A stretch of DNA of 49,779 nt from assembly GCA_905214725.1 (NCBI GenBank), contig CAJMNH010000014.1, positions 1-49,779 on the forward strand, read 5' to 3'. Of the stretch, positions 1 to 7,462 are shown in pieces. A program made the translations under genes and the position numbers. The notes under the pieces are model-generated. The model did not search any database. It was not told where the DNA came from and was given only the letters and a program-made list of their open reading frames with translations. This DNA comes from an uncultured bacterium. GTDB taxonomy: Bacteria > Bacteroidota > Bacteroidia > Bacteroidales > Rikenellaceae. How positions within the stretch are numbered: position 1 is the stretch's first letter; each line of letters begins with the position of its first letter.

Positions 1-815
1 CGTTTGTCGATCTTCGAAATCTTGGCGCGCACCTTCACCGCCCCGCCCCGCAGGCCGTCGTTGTAACGCGACACGTCGATCATGCCGCCCGTCGGAAAAT
101 CGGGATAGAGCTGGAACGTCTCCCCCCGCAGATGGGCGATGGCCGCATGGATCAACTCGTTGAAGTTATGCGGCAGAATCTTCGACGCCAAACCCACGGC
201 GATGCCGTCGGCGCCCTGCGCCAACAAGAGCGGGAACTTGACGGGAAGCGTCACCGGCTCCTCTTTGCGGCCGTCGTAGGAGAGCATCCACTCGGTGGTC
301 TTCTTGTTGAAGACCACATCCAACGCGAATTTCGACAGCCGTGCCTCGATGTACCGGCCCGCAGCCGCCTCGTCGCCCGTAAGGATGTTGCCCCAGTTGC
401 CCTGACAGTCGATCAGCAGGTCTTTCTGTCCCAGCTGCACCAGCGCGTCCTTGATCGACGCGTCGCCGTGCGGATGGTACTGCATGGTCTGACCCACGAT
501 GTTGGCCACCTTGTTGTAGCGGCCGTCGTCGATCACCTTCATGGCATGGAGGATGCGCCGCTGCACGGGTTTCAGACCGTCGCCCACATGCGGCACGGCA
601 CGCTCCAGAATCACATAGGAGGCGTAATCCAGAAACCAGTTTTTGTACATGCCCGTCAGCTTGCGCACGCCCCCCGTTTCGGAGGTAAGGCGCGCGTAAC
701 GGCCCGGCGCCGCAGGCTGCGCGGCATCGTCTTCCGACGCAGCGGCCTCTGTCGCTCCGACGGTCTCTTCAGGCCCGATCGCAGGCTCGTCGTTGGGATA
801 TATCTCTTCGCTCAT
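1..815 (-). CDS. parC: DNA topoisomerase IV subunit A, 5' part (cut by window edge)
   Basis: Type IIA topoisomerase breakage-reunion subunit that works with ParE to decatenate daughter chromosomes. The first 271 codons are present; the rest lies beyond position 1. Start ATG at 815-813. After an acidic, Ala-rich N-terminal extension of about 40 residues comes the winged-helix domain, with YHPHGDASIKDAL (about residues 113-125) and the catalytic tyrosine in GRYIEARLSKFA (Tyr155). It lies 50 bp after parE on the same strand, the usual Bacteroidetes parE-parC order, so co-transcription is likely. The residue matching E. coli GyrA Ser83 is Ala119, while the acidic residue at the GyrA Asp87 position is kept (Asp123). 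GyrA is the alternative, but adjacency to parE and the HGDASI motif favour ParC. Confidence 0.93.
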   Translation of the reverse strand, partial: MSEEIYPNDEPAIGPEETVGATEAAASEDDAAQPAAPGRYARLTSETGGVRKLTGMYKNWFLDYASYVILERAVPHVGDGLKPVQRRILHAMKVIDDGRYNKVANIVGQTMQYHPHGDASIKDALVQLGQKDLLIDCQGNWGNILTGDEAAAGRYIEARLSKFALDVVFNKKTTEWMLSYDGRKEEPVTLPVKFPLLLAQGADGIAVGLASKILPHNFNELIHAAIAHLRGETFQLYPDFPTGGMIDVSRYNDGLRGGAVKVRAKISKIDK

Positions 816-865
816 AGTCGTTTAATTTTCAATCCGATAGTCGGCAGGAAACCCGATCCGAACGG

Positions 866-2740
866 TTATGCTTCGCCGAGCTGCAGGTCGCCTTCCACGA
901 TATCCTCCTCGATGCGGAGGTTGTCGACGATGAATCCCTGCCGCTCGGGCGAATTCTTGCCCATATAGAACTCCAACATGTCGTGAACGGGATCGTCTTT
1001 GGTCATGCGCACCTTGTCGAGCCGCATCTGCTCGCCGATGAACTCCTTGAACTCGTCGGCCGAAATCTCGCCCAGACCTTTGAACCGCGTGATCTCGGCC
1101 TGCGCGCCGCATTTTCGGATCGCCTGCTGACGCTCCTCGTCGTTGTAGCAATAGAAGGTCTCCTTCTTGTTGCGCACGCGGAACAGCGGCGTCTGGAGAA
1201 TGTAGAGGTGACCGCCGCGAATCACGTCGGGGAAGAACTGCAGGAAGAAGGTCATCATCAGCAGGCGGATGTGCATGCCGTCGACATCGGCATCGGTGGC
1301 GATGATCACCTTGTTGTAACGCAGGTTGTCCATATCCTCCTCGATGTTGAGCGCCGCCTGCAACAGGTTGAACTCCTCGTTTTCGTAGACTACCTTTTTG
1401 GTCAGTCCGTAGCAGTTGAGCGGCTTGCCGCGCAGCGAGAAGACCGCCTGCGTGCGTACGTCGCGGCTCGTGGTGATCGACCCCGAAGCCGAATTACCCT
1501 CCGTAATGAAGATCATCGACTGCTCGGCCAGCTCGTTCTTGTCCGTGAGGTGGATCTTGCAGTCGCGCAGCTTCTTGTTGTTGAGCGACACCTTCTTGGC
1601 CGTCTCGCGCGCTTTCTTCTGAATGCCCGAAATCGCCTTGCGCTCCTTCTCGTTCTCGACGATCTTCTTCTGCAACACCTGCGCCGTCTCGGGATGCTTG
1701 TGCAGATAGTCGTCGAGGTGCTTGCCGATGAAATCGAGCACGAAGTTGCGCATCGAAACGCCCGGCTCGATCTCCTTCGAACCCAGCTTGATCTTGGTCT
1801 GCGACTCGAAAACCGGATCGGTGACCTTCACCGAAACGGCGGCGATGATCGACGTGCGGATGTCCGACGCATCGTAATCCTTGTGGTAAAATTCCTTCAC
1901 GGTCTTGGCGATCGCCTCGCGGAACGCCGCCTGATGCGTACCGCCCTGCGAGGTGTACTGCCCGTTGACGAACGAGTAGTAACTCTCGCCGTAACCCGAT
2001 CCGTGGGTGATGGCCACCTCGATGTCGTCGCCCGAGAGGTGGATCGGGGCGTAGAGCGGCGCATCGGACATCTTTTCGTTGAGCAAGTCCAGCAGACCGT
2101 TCTTCGAAACATAGGATTGCCCGTTGAACCGGAAGGTCAGGCCGAGATTGAGGTAGGTGTAGTTCTTCACCATCTCCTCGACATACTCCATGTTGTAGCT
2201 GTAAGTTCCGAAAACCTCTTCGTCCACGCGGAACGAAGTCGTCGTGCCGTTCTTTTCGTCGACGCCGCTCTCCCAACGGTCGCTCTGTTCGACGCCCTGC
2301 GCGAAGGTGACCGTGCGCGCCTCGCCGTCGCGGACCGAACGGACCGTAAACTCGCTCGAAAGCATGTTGACGGCCTTGACGCCGACGCCGTTCAGACCGA
2401 CGGTCTTCTTGAAGGCCGTGCCGCCGTATTTGCCGCCGGTATTCATCTCGCTGACGGCCGCCGAGAGCGATTTGAGCGGAATGCCGCGGCCGTAGTCGCG
2501 CACCGTGACCACGTTGTCGGCCACCGTGATCTCGATCAGCTTGCCGGCGCCCATGATGAATTCGTCGACCGAGTTGTCGACAACCTCCTTGATCAGGACA
2601 TAGATACCGTCGTCGGGCTGCGTGCCGTCGCCCAACTTGCCGATATACATGCCCGGACGCAGGCGGATATGCTCGCGCGGAGTGAGGGTTACGATGGCAT
2701 CGTCGCCGTAAGAGGCGGGTGTATTGAGTAAATCTGACAT
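866..2740 (-). CDS. parE: DNA topoisomerase IV subunit B
   Basis: ATPase subunit of topoisomerase IV, 624 residues, cytoplasmic and chromosome-bound. The GHKL ATPase domain comes first: IKEVVDNSVDEF supplies the Mg-binding Asn, then RDYGRGIP and GLNGVGVKAVN. A transducer domain follows, then the Toprim region with ITEGNSASGSI (EGNSA in place of the commoner EGDSA), SLRGKPLN and the metal-binding DADVDGMHI. The C-terminus has the conserved RFKGLGEI and RQGFIV motifs. It is upstream of parC and 71 bp downstream of the plsC stop on the same strand, so plsC-parE-parC may share a transcript. I see no clear -7 box in the 71 bp gap. The length is normal for Bacteroidetes ParE. Confidence 0.95.
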   Translation of the reverse strand: MSDLLNTPASYGDDAIVTLTPREHIRLRPGMYIGKLGDGTQPDDGIYVLIKEVVDNSVDEFIMGAGKLIEITVADNVVTVRDYGRGIPLKSLSAAVSEMNTGGKYGGTAFKKTVGLNGVGVKAVNMLSSEFTVRSVRDGEARTVTFAQGVEQSDRWESGVDEKNGTTTSFRVDEEVFGTYSYNMEYVEEMVKNYTYLNLGLTFRFNGQSYVSKNGLLDLLNEKMSDAPLYAPIHLSGDDIEVAITHGSGYGESYYSFVNGQYTSQGGTHQAAFREAIAKTVKEFYHKDYDASDIRTSIIAAVSVKVTDPVFESQTKIKLGSKEIEPGVSMRNFVLDFIGKHLDDYLHKHPETAQVLQKKIVENEKERKAISGIQKKARETAKKVSLNNKKLRDCKIHLTDKNELAEQSMIFITEGNSASGSITTSRDVRTQAVFSLRGKPLNCYGLTKKVVYENEEFNLLQAALNIEEDMDNLRYNKVIIATDADVDGMHIRLLMMTFFLQFFPDVIRGGHLYILQTPLFRVRNKKETFYCYNDEERQQAIRKCGAQAEITRFKGLGEISADEFKEFIGEQMRLDKVRMTKDDPVHDMLEFYMGKNSPERQGFIVDNLRIEEDIVEGDLQLGEA

Positions 2741-2811
2741 AGTCGCGTCATGCGAAGTCCGGCGACTCCCTCCCCTGCGGCGAACCGTCGGGGATACCGG
2801 AAACTCCTTAT

Positions 2812-3555
2812 CTATATTTTGTTAGTACTAATCCGATCTTTGCGTCCGCGCACCTCGTCGAGCGCAGCGGCCATCCGGTCATGCACTTTGTTCATCAGGG
2901 CGTGGGTTTCGGTCGCCGCGACCTCCGTCGCCGGCACGGGCGGAAGCACCCGCAGCGTGATCCGGTTGCGCCAGTTGAACAGGCGGTTGCGGCCGATCAC
3001 GTCCGGCGTACCGTCGATCACCACCGGCAGCATCGGCACGCCGGCCTCCTTGGCCAATGTAAAGGCTCCGGCCTTGAAACGGTGTATTTCGCCGTCCTTC
3101 GAGCGGGTTCCCTCCGGGAAGATCGCAACCGAAACCCCGCGCGAAAGCCACAGTTTCCCGTCGCGCAGCAACTGCTCCATCGCCTCGGCGGCATGGCCCC
3201 GGTCGATGCAGATGTCGCCGTGAACGAGCAGGAACTGCCCGAAAAAGGGAATGCGGAAGACTTCGCGCTTGGAAACCCAGCGGAAATTGAGCGGCACATG
3301 GTAGAGCGCGCCGATGTCGATCATCGCCTGATGGTTGAGTACGATCACGTAACGTCCCTGCCGGTCGACATTCTCCAGCCCCTCCACCCGACGGGGGAAA
3401 GGCAGCAGAAAACTCAACGCCAGATACCGCGACATTTCGTGAGCGATGCGCCGCGACTTCTGAAACGGATACGTCAACGCCAACACCACGACCGACAGGA
3501 TGAGAACTACCGTACAGATCACTGCCAGCCAGATGTAATATAAAATACTCAACAT
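2812..3555 (-). CDS. plsC: 1-acyl-sn-glycerol-3-phosphate acyltransferase
   Basis: Membrane acyltransferase that turns lysophosphatidic acid into phosphatidic acid in phospholipid synthesis. The frame stays open upstream to about 3681, but I chose ATG 3555 because it starts directly before a hydrophobic N-terminal segment (MLSILYYIWLAVICTVV), giving 247 residues. The acyltransferase box NHQAMID (HX4D) and the substrate box FPEGTRSKDG are both present. A lysine/arginine-rich patch follows the first membrane segment. A Bacteroidetes-like promoter lies upstream at 3661-3692, which gives a leader of about 100 nt. The gene is first in a possible operon with parE and parC. Other PlsC-family acyltransferases cannot be excluded, but this is the default assignment. 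Confidence 0.88.
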   Translation of the reverse strand: MLSILYYIWLAVICTVVLILSVVVLALTYPFQKSRRIAHEMSRYLALSFLLPFPRRVEGLENVDRQGRYVIVLNHQAMIDIGALYHVPLNFRWVSKREVFRIPFFGQFLLVHGDICIDRGHAAEAMEQLLRDGKLWLSRGVSVAIFPEGTRSKDGEIHRFKAGAFTLAKEAGVPMLPVVIDGTPDVIGRNRLFNWRNRITLRVLPPVPATEVAATETHALMNKVHDRMAAALDEVRGRKDRISTNKI

Positions 3556-3660
3556 GTTTTGTGTCAATAGTTTTAAAAGCAATTTCCGCCTTGCCGCAAG
3601 CGATCTTCGGGAACGGTCGGGTCTCTTGCCACCCTCCCGAAACCATCCGCTCCAATTTTG

Positions 3661-3692
3661 CAAAAATACAAAATTTTTCACAAATAATTCAA
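3661..3692 (-). promoter_or_regulatory. Candidate promoter for plsC
   Basis: Read on the minus strand, TATTTTTG (3668-3661) matches the Bacteroidetes -7 consensus TAnnTTTG. A TTG at 3692-3690 lies 21 nt upstream, near the expected -33 spacing. The surroundings are AT-rich, in contrast to the coding DNA. Confidence 0.5.
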
Positions 3693-3943
3693 CTTTCGGT
3701 CAATGAAAAAGAAAAGAAAAAACGGGAATTCAATCAACCTCCGACGATTGACAATCCGTGCGGAATGCGCCGGAGAACGAACTCCAAATTGCGTAACGCA
3801 CACGACAGGCGCAACTCGGCGAAAATCGTTGCGCAGCGGAAAATCTGCCGTGCGATATAGTCACGGAATCGCTTCGTCGATTTTACATGCAACTTACGCG
3901 GCGGTCATTACCTGTGCAACCGTCATCCCGAAAAAGGCATCGT

Positions 3944-4019
3944 CCGACGTGAGGATGACGAAATAAAAACCGTCACTGAGAAGGGCGCACTCCGACGAGA
4001 GGATGACAAAGCAGAAACC
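3944..4019 (+). repeat. Short direct repeat (period about 48 bp)
   Basis: Two similar copies beginning CCGACG start at 3944 and 3992. Each runs through GAGGATGAC and a short A-rich stretch to AACCGTCA. A third copy is at about 49586-49617. They form the left edge of the dispersed repeat at 4018-4186. Confidence 0.6.
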
Positions 4020-4186
4020 GTCATTCTGAAAATCCGATCCTTGTCCATGGATTGTCATTCCGAGCGGAACGCAGTGGAGCGTGGGAATCAACAGCTTTTT
4101 CTTCTCTGCTTTTGGCTTGATCCAAAAGCAGCAAAAGATCAAGCACGGCGAAAAACCGCGGGTGACGGCAACAGCGTTCGCTGAGC
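4018..4186 (+). repeat. Dispersed intergenic repeat, copy A
   Basis: A block of about 169 bp that matches 49611-49779 in the same orientation, with about eight substitutions counted by eye. It contains GTCATTCCGAGCG, then GGAGCGTGGGAATCAA, a CTTTTGG-CTTGAT-CCAAAAG hairpin near 4112-4131, and a GC-rich tail through AACCGCGGGTG. Similarity to the other copy may continue past 4186, where the window ends for the partner. No coding logic is visible. Confidence 0.8.
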
Positions 4187-4654
4187 GGGCACGCAAGATC
4201 TGCGCCGTTTGCGCACACCCGCTCCGAGCGCTCGCGCTGTCGCCGACACTCTCTCCGCTCTTTTCGCAGTGCGATCGGGCGCTAAAATCACACAAAAAAT
4301 AAAATCATAGTTGCGCGTAGCGCACCAAAGATTCCGCATTGCACCGCAGACGGATTGAGGTCGGACGGCGATTCGAACGCCCGGAGCGGGCGTGCAAAAC
4401 AGCGAAGTCTTTTGTGCCCGCTCAGTGAGAATCGCCGTCCGATCCCGTCGGAGGTGCCCTGCGGATGGTTTTACGCCGCTTTTTCCACAAAAAGCGGCAA
4501 AGAGATTCCTGCGGCGAATTCAGAAATTTGTTGCGGGACTTTTCCTGCTCTTCTTCCGCTGTTTTCACAGTGCAAGAGGCTGACGCGTTAAAATAACAGA
4601 AGTTGATCCTCGCGTCGGACGCCCAAAGCGTCCTCCTCAGGATGACAAATCGGA

Positions 4655-4695
4655 ATTGTCATTCCGAGCGAAGTGCAACGGAGCGTGGAAATCCT
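4655..4695 (+). repeat. Partial copy of the GTCATTCCGAGCG module
   Basis: TGTCATTCCGAGCG at about 4657, followed by a diverged GGAGCGTGGAAATC, matches the core of the 4018-4186 repeat. It is preceded by a CCTCAGGATGACA module (4632-4645) that also occurs at about 49539-49551. Confidence 0.6.
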
Positions 4696-4936
4696 GCCCC
4701 TGTTTCGTCTCACTTCCGCCCCATTTTCTCTTTCCGGCACGGCATCGCCACAGGCAGCCCCTGCCCGTGCTGCATCGCCGGCTGAAGACCGGTCGGTAGC
4801 CAAACGTAAAATCGACGTTTTATCGCCCGTCTACAAAAAACCGTTTACCGATTAAGAACGGCAACTATTAATATAAGTAATAAAAATATTTTAAAGAAAT
4901 TACTACCTTGCAATACAAACTATATTTATTTTTACA

Positions 4937-4944
4937 TATATTTG
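4937..4944 (+). promoter_or_regulatory. -7 box for the receptor gene
   Basis: TATATTTG, a perfect TAnnTTTG box, lies in a very AT-rich stretch about 40 bp before the chosen start codon. The nearest upstream TTG (4908-4910) is 26 nt away, longer than ideal, so only the -7 element is confident. Confidence 0.6.
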
Positions 4945-4984
4945 CATCGTTAAATAGCAATTGCAACATATAACCATCGAAAAT

Positions 4985-7360
4985 ATGAAGCTGTCTCTCC
5001 TTCGCATGCCGCTGTTCATCCTCTTCACGGCCTCCGTCATCAATGCTTCGGCCGCCCGTCAGGCCCCGACGACGGGTAGGGTCATCGACCCTGCCGGCGC
5101 AGCCGTCGCCTATGCCACGGTCGTCCTGCTCGACGGCGAAACCCAACTCGCGGGCACCGCGACTTCGGCCGACGGTTCGTTCACGCTGAAAGCTCCGGCC
5201 GGCGTCCATCGCCTGACGATTCAGTACCTCGGTTACGAAACGCTCGCACGCGACGTGGAGACGCCCGGCGATCTGGGAGAGTTCGTGCTGCATCCCACGT
5301 CGGTCGAGATGCAGGAGGTGGTCGTCAAGACGAACCTCGTCCGACGCGAAGCCGATCGGTTCGTGATGGACATCGCCAACTCGCCCGTCGCGCTCGGCAA
5401 GGACGGCACCGAATTGCTGAAACAGGCGCCCGGCGTCTGGCTCACCGACGACAAGATCGCCATCAACGGCGCATCGGGAGTCAAGGTCTACATCAACGAC
5501 CGCGAAGTGCGCATGTCGACCGAGCAACTGCTCAACTACCTGCGCGGACTGAAATCGGAGGAGATTCAGCGCATCGAAATCATCCCGCAGGCCGGCTCCG
5601 ACTACGACGCCGACTCGGCGGCCGGCATCATCAAGATCACGCTCAAACGCCAGCACGACAACGGACTTACGGGCAATCTCTCATTTTCGACGCGCCAGAG
5701 CCGCCAGATCGAAGGGTACAACCCCTCGCTCTCGCTCAACGGCCACGCCGGACGCTGGACGTTCAACGCCTCGGGCTGGGCGAGCGTCGTGCCGCGGCAC
5801 GTCACCAAAATCTCCGAACACACCGAATATTACGCCGGCAACGCATTGCTCGACGCCACCTCCGAAATGCGGGGACACGACAACCGCGGCGGCGGACGCG
5901 GCAGCGTGATCTTCGACATCTCCGAACGGCACAGTATCGGCGCCGAGGCCGACTTTTACATCGACCGCGACTACTCGCCCAACCTCTCCTCGACCGATTT
6001 CCGCGAAACGGAGCGGCTGACCCATAACGAGAGCCTCTACGACGGCACGGAACGCGCCAACGCCTTCTCGGCCACGTTCAACTACATCTGGCGCATCGAC
6101 ACGCTCGGCTCGACGCTCAAAGTAATGGCCGATTACAGCCGCAACAACCGCCGCCACGGCAACGACAGTTTCGTTCGCTCGACGGCGGCCGGCATCGTAC
6201 GCGACTCGACCTACGACGACCGCACGCGGGGACTCTACAACGTGGCGGCGCTCAACGTCGCGCTCGAAAAACGGCTCGGCGAAGCGTGGCAGCTGCGGGC
6301 CGGCGCGAAATACACCTACAACGACATGCACAACGAGGCGCTCTACCGCTACCTGTTGCCCGAAGGGTGGCAGACGCTCGACGCCTACAGCTATGTCACC
6401 GACTACACCGAACAAATCGCGGCCGCCTACGCCGCCGCGACCTTGAAAAAGGGACATTGGAACGTAGTGGCGGGGGTGCGCGGCGAATACACCCGCACCA
6501 CGGGCTACGCCAGCGACGTGCGCCAGCGCTATTTCAGCCTCTTTCCCAACGCCAACGTCACCTACGCCTTCGACGCTGCGGGGATGTGGTCGCTCACGGC
6601 GCAGTACGCCCGCAACATCTCGCGCCCGAGTTTCTGGGCGCTCAATCCCATGCGGATGCAGATTTCGGATTACACCTACCAGTCGGGCAACCCCGCCCTG
6701 CTGCCCGCCTACACCGACAATCTCTCGCTCACGGCCGTCTTCGCCGGAAAATATTCGCTCGGCGTCGGCGCGCAGTTCCACCACGACGAAATCGCACAAG
6801 TGTTCGGCAGCGACGCCGTCGACCCGTCGATCACCAACCTGCGTTTCGAGAACCTCGACCGGACGGAACAATATTTCGCCGCAGCGAACATCCCCCTGCA
6901 ACTGGTCGAATGGTGGACGCTCAACGCCAATCTCACGGGCGTCTGCCGCCGCGACCGCATCACGGTCGACGCGCCCCGCAAGACGACATGGGGCGGCTTC
7001 GCCAACGCAACGACGACCTTCACGCTGCCGCACAGGTTCTTCGTCGAGGCCGAATATTACGTCATGAGCCGCTACCGGCAGGCCAATCTCGACATGAAGA
7101 GCTACCACAGCGTGACGCTGAGTCTCAAAAAGCGGCTGCTGGACAACCGGCTGACGCTCACGGCGCAGGTGGCGAACCTCTTCGACCGTTCGCAGCGTTT
7201 CGTGGCGGCGACCGACACCTTCGTCCGCAACCTGCGGGTTTCGAACGACTGGCAACCGCGCCGCTTCGTGCTGACCGTCAACTACAACTTCAAGACGGGA
7301 AAAGCCTTCAAAGCCCGCAAGGTCGAGAGCGGCGCCGGCGACGAGAAAGGACGCATGTAA
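4985..7360 (+). CDS. TonB-dependent outer-membrane receptor-like protein (OMP_b-brl_3 type)
   Basis: 791-residue outer-membrane beta-barrel. I chose ATG 4985 because it opens a clean signal peptide (MKLSLLRMPLFILFTASVINASA); an earlier in-frame ATG at 4961 only adds eight residues. After the signal comes a carboxypeptidase-regulatory-like fold (about residues 24-100, with TGRVIDPAGAAVAYATVVL and LTIQYLGYETLA), then a plug-like region with APGVWLTDDKIAINGASGVKV and DSAAGIIKITLK, then a long barrel of alternating aromatic strands. There is no SusD partner next to it, so it is not a classic polysaccharide-utilisation pair. The receptor-type barrels of this family often have unknown ligands. It stands alone between the repeat region and a convergent GH97 gene; a strong two-way terminator follows. 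Confidence 0.85.
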   Translation: MKLSLLRMPLFILFTASVINASAARQAPTTGRVIDPAGAAVAYATVVLLDGETQLAGTATSADGSFTLKAPAGVHRLTIQYLGYETLARDVETPGDLGEFVLHPTSVEMQEVVVKTNLVRREADRFVMDIANSPVALGKDGTELLKQAPGVWLTDDKIAINGASGVKVYINDREVRMSTEQLLNYLRGLKSEEIQRIEIIPQAGSDYDADSAAGIIKITLKRQHDNGLTGNLSFSTRQSRQIEGYNPSLSLNGHAGRWTFNASGWASVVPRHVTKISEHTEYYAGNALLDATSEMRGHDNRGGGRGSVIFDISERHSIGAEADFYIDRDYSPNLSSTDFRETERLTHNESLYDGTERANAFSATFNYIWRIDTLGSTLKVMADYSRNNRRHGNDSFVRSTAAGIVRDSTYDDRTRGLYNVAALNVALEKRLGEAWQLRAGAKYTYNDMHNEALYRYLLPEGWQTLDAYSYVTDYTEQIAAAYAAATLKKGHWNVVAGVRGEYTRTTGYASDVRQRYFSLFPNANVTYAFDAAGMWSLTAQYARNISRPSFWALNPMRMQISDYTYQSGNPALLPAYTDNLSLTAVFAGKYSLGVGAQFHHDEIAQVFGSDAVDPSITNLRFENLDRTEQYFAAANIPLQLVEWWTLNANLTGVCRRDRITVDAPRKTTWGGFANATTTFTLPHRFFVEAEYYVMSRYRQANLDMKSYHSVTLSLKKRLLDNRLTLTAQVANLFDRSQRFVAATDTFVRNLRVSNDWQPRRFVLTVNYNFKTGKAFKARKVESGAGDEKGRM

Positions 7361-7403
7361 AACCGGCCTTTTCGTACGCTCCCCGAAAGTTCATAAACGA
7401 ACT

Positions 7404-7448
7404 GCGAAAAAGGAAGGCTCCTGATTATCAGAAGCCTTCCTTTTTCGC
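7404..7448. terminator. Bidirectional terminator between receptor and GH97 gene
   Basis: A 16-bp perfect stem: GCGAAAAAGGAAGGCT (7404-7419) pairs with AGCCTTCCTTTTTCGC (7433-7448). A-rich and T-rich flanks suit termination in both directions. It sits between two convergent genes. Confidence 0.85.
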
Positions 7449-7462
7449 TTGCCGTTCATCGG

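Larger units (their letters stand above)
3700..4860. other. Gene-poor intergenic stretch with dispersed repeat modules
   Basis: About 1.2 kb between the plsC promoter and the receptor gene. I see no protein with recognisable domains, no tRNA and no rRNA. The small open frames on both strands run through repeat modules and change character at module edges. The stretch is a mosaic of short modules built round GTCATTCCGAGCG, CAGGATGACA and a CTTTTGG...CCAAAAG hairpin. Several of these recur at 49.5-49.78 kb. Annotated proteins from such regions are probably spurious. Confidence 0.6.

Noticed and set aside
983..2731. A 582-codon open frame on the plus strand
   Set aside because: It is antisense to parE, with no domain.
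4380..4400. A tRNA-like T-loop (GATTCGAAC)
   Set aside because: The flanks do not pair into a T stem, and no acceptor or anticodon arms can be drawn.
3894..4803. Several 60-130-codon frames in the 3.9-4.8 kb region
   Set aside because: They cross repeat module boundaries on both strands and have no signals or domains; typical of spurious hypothetical proteins.
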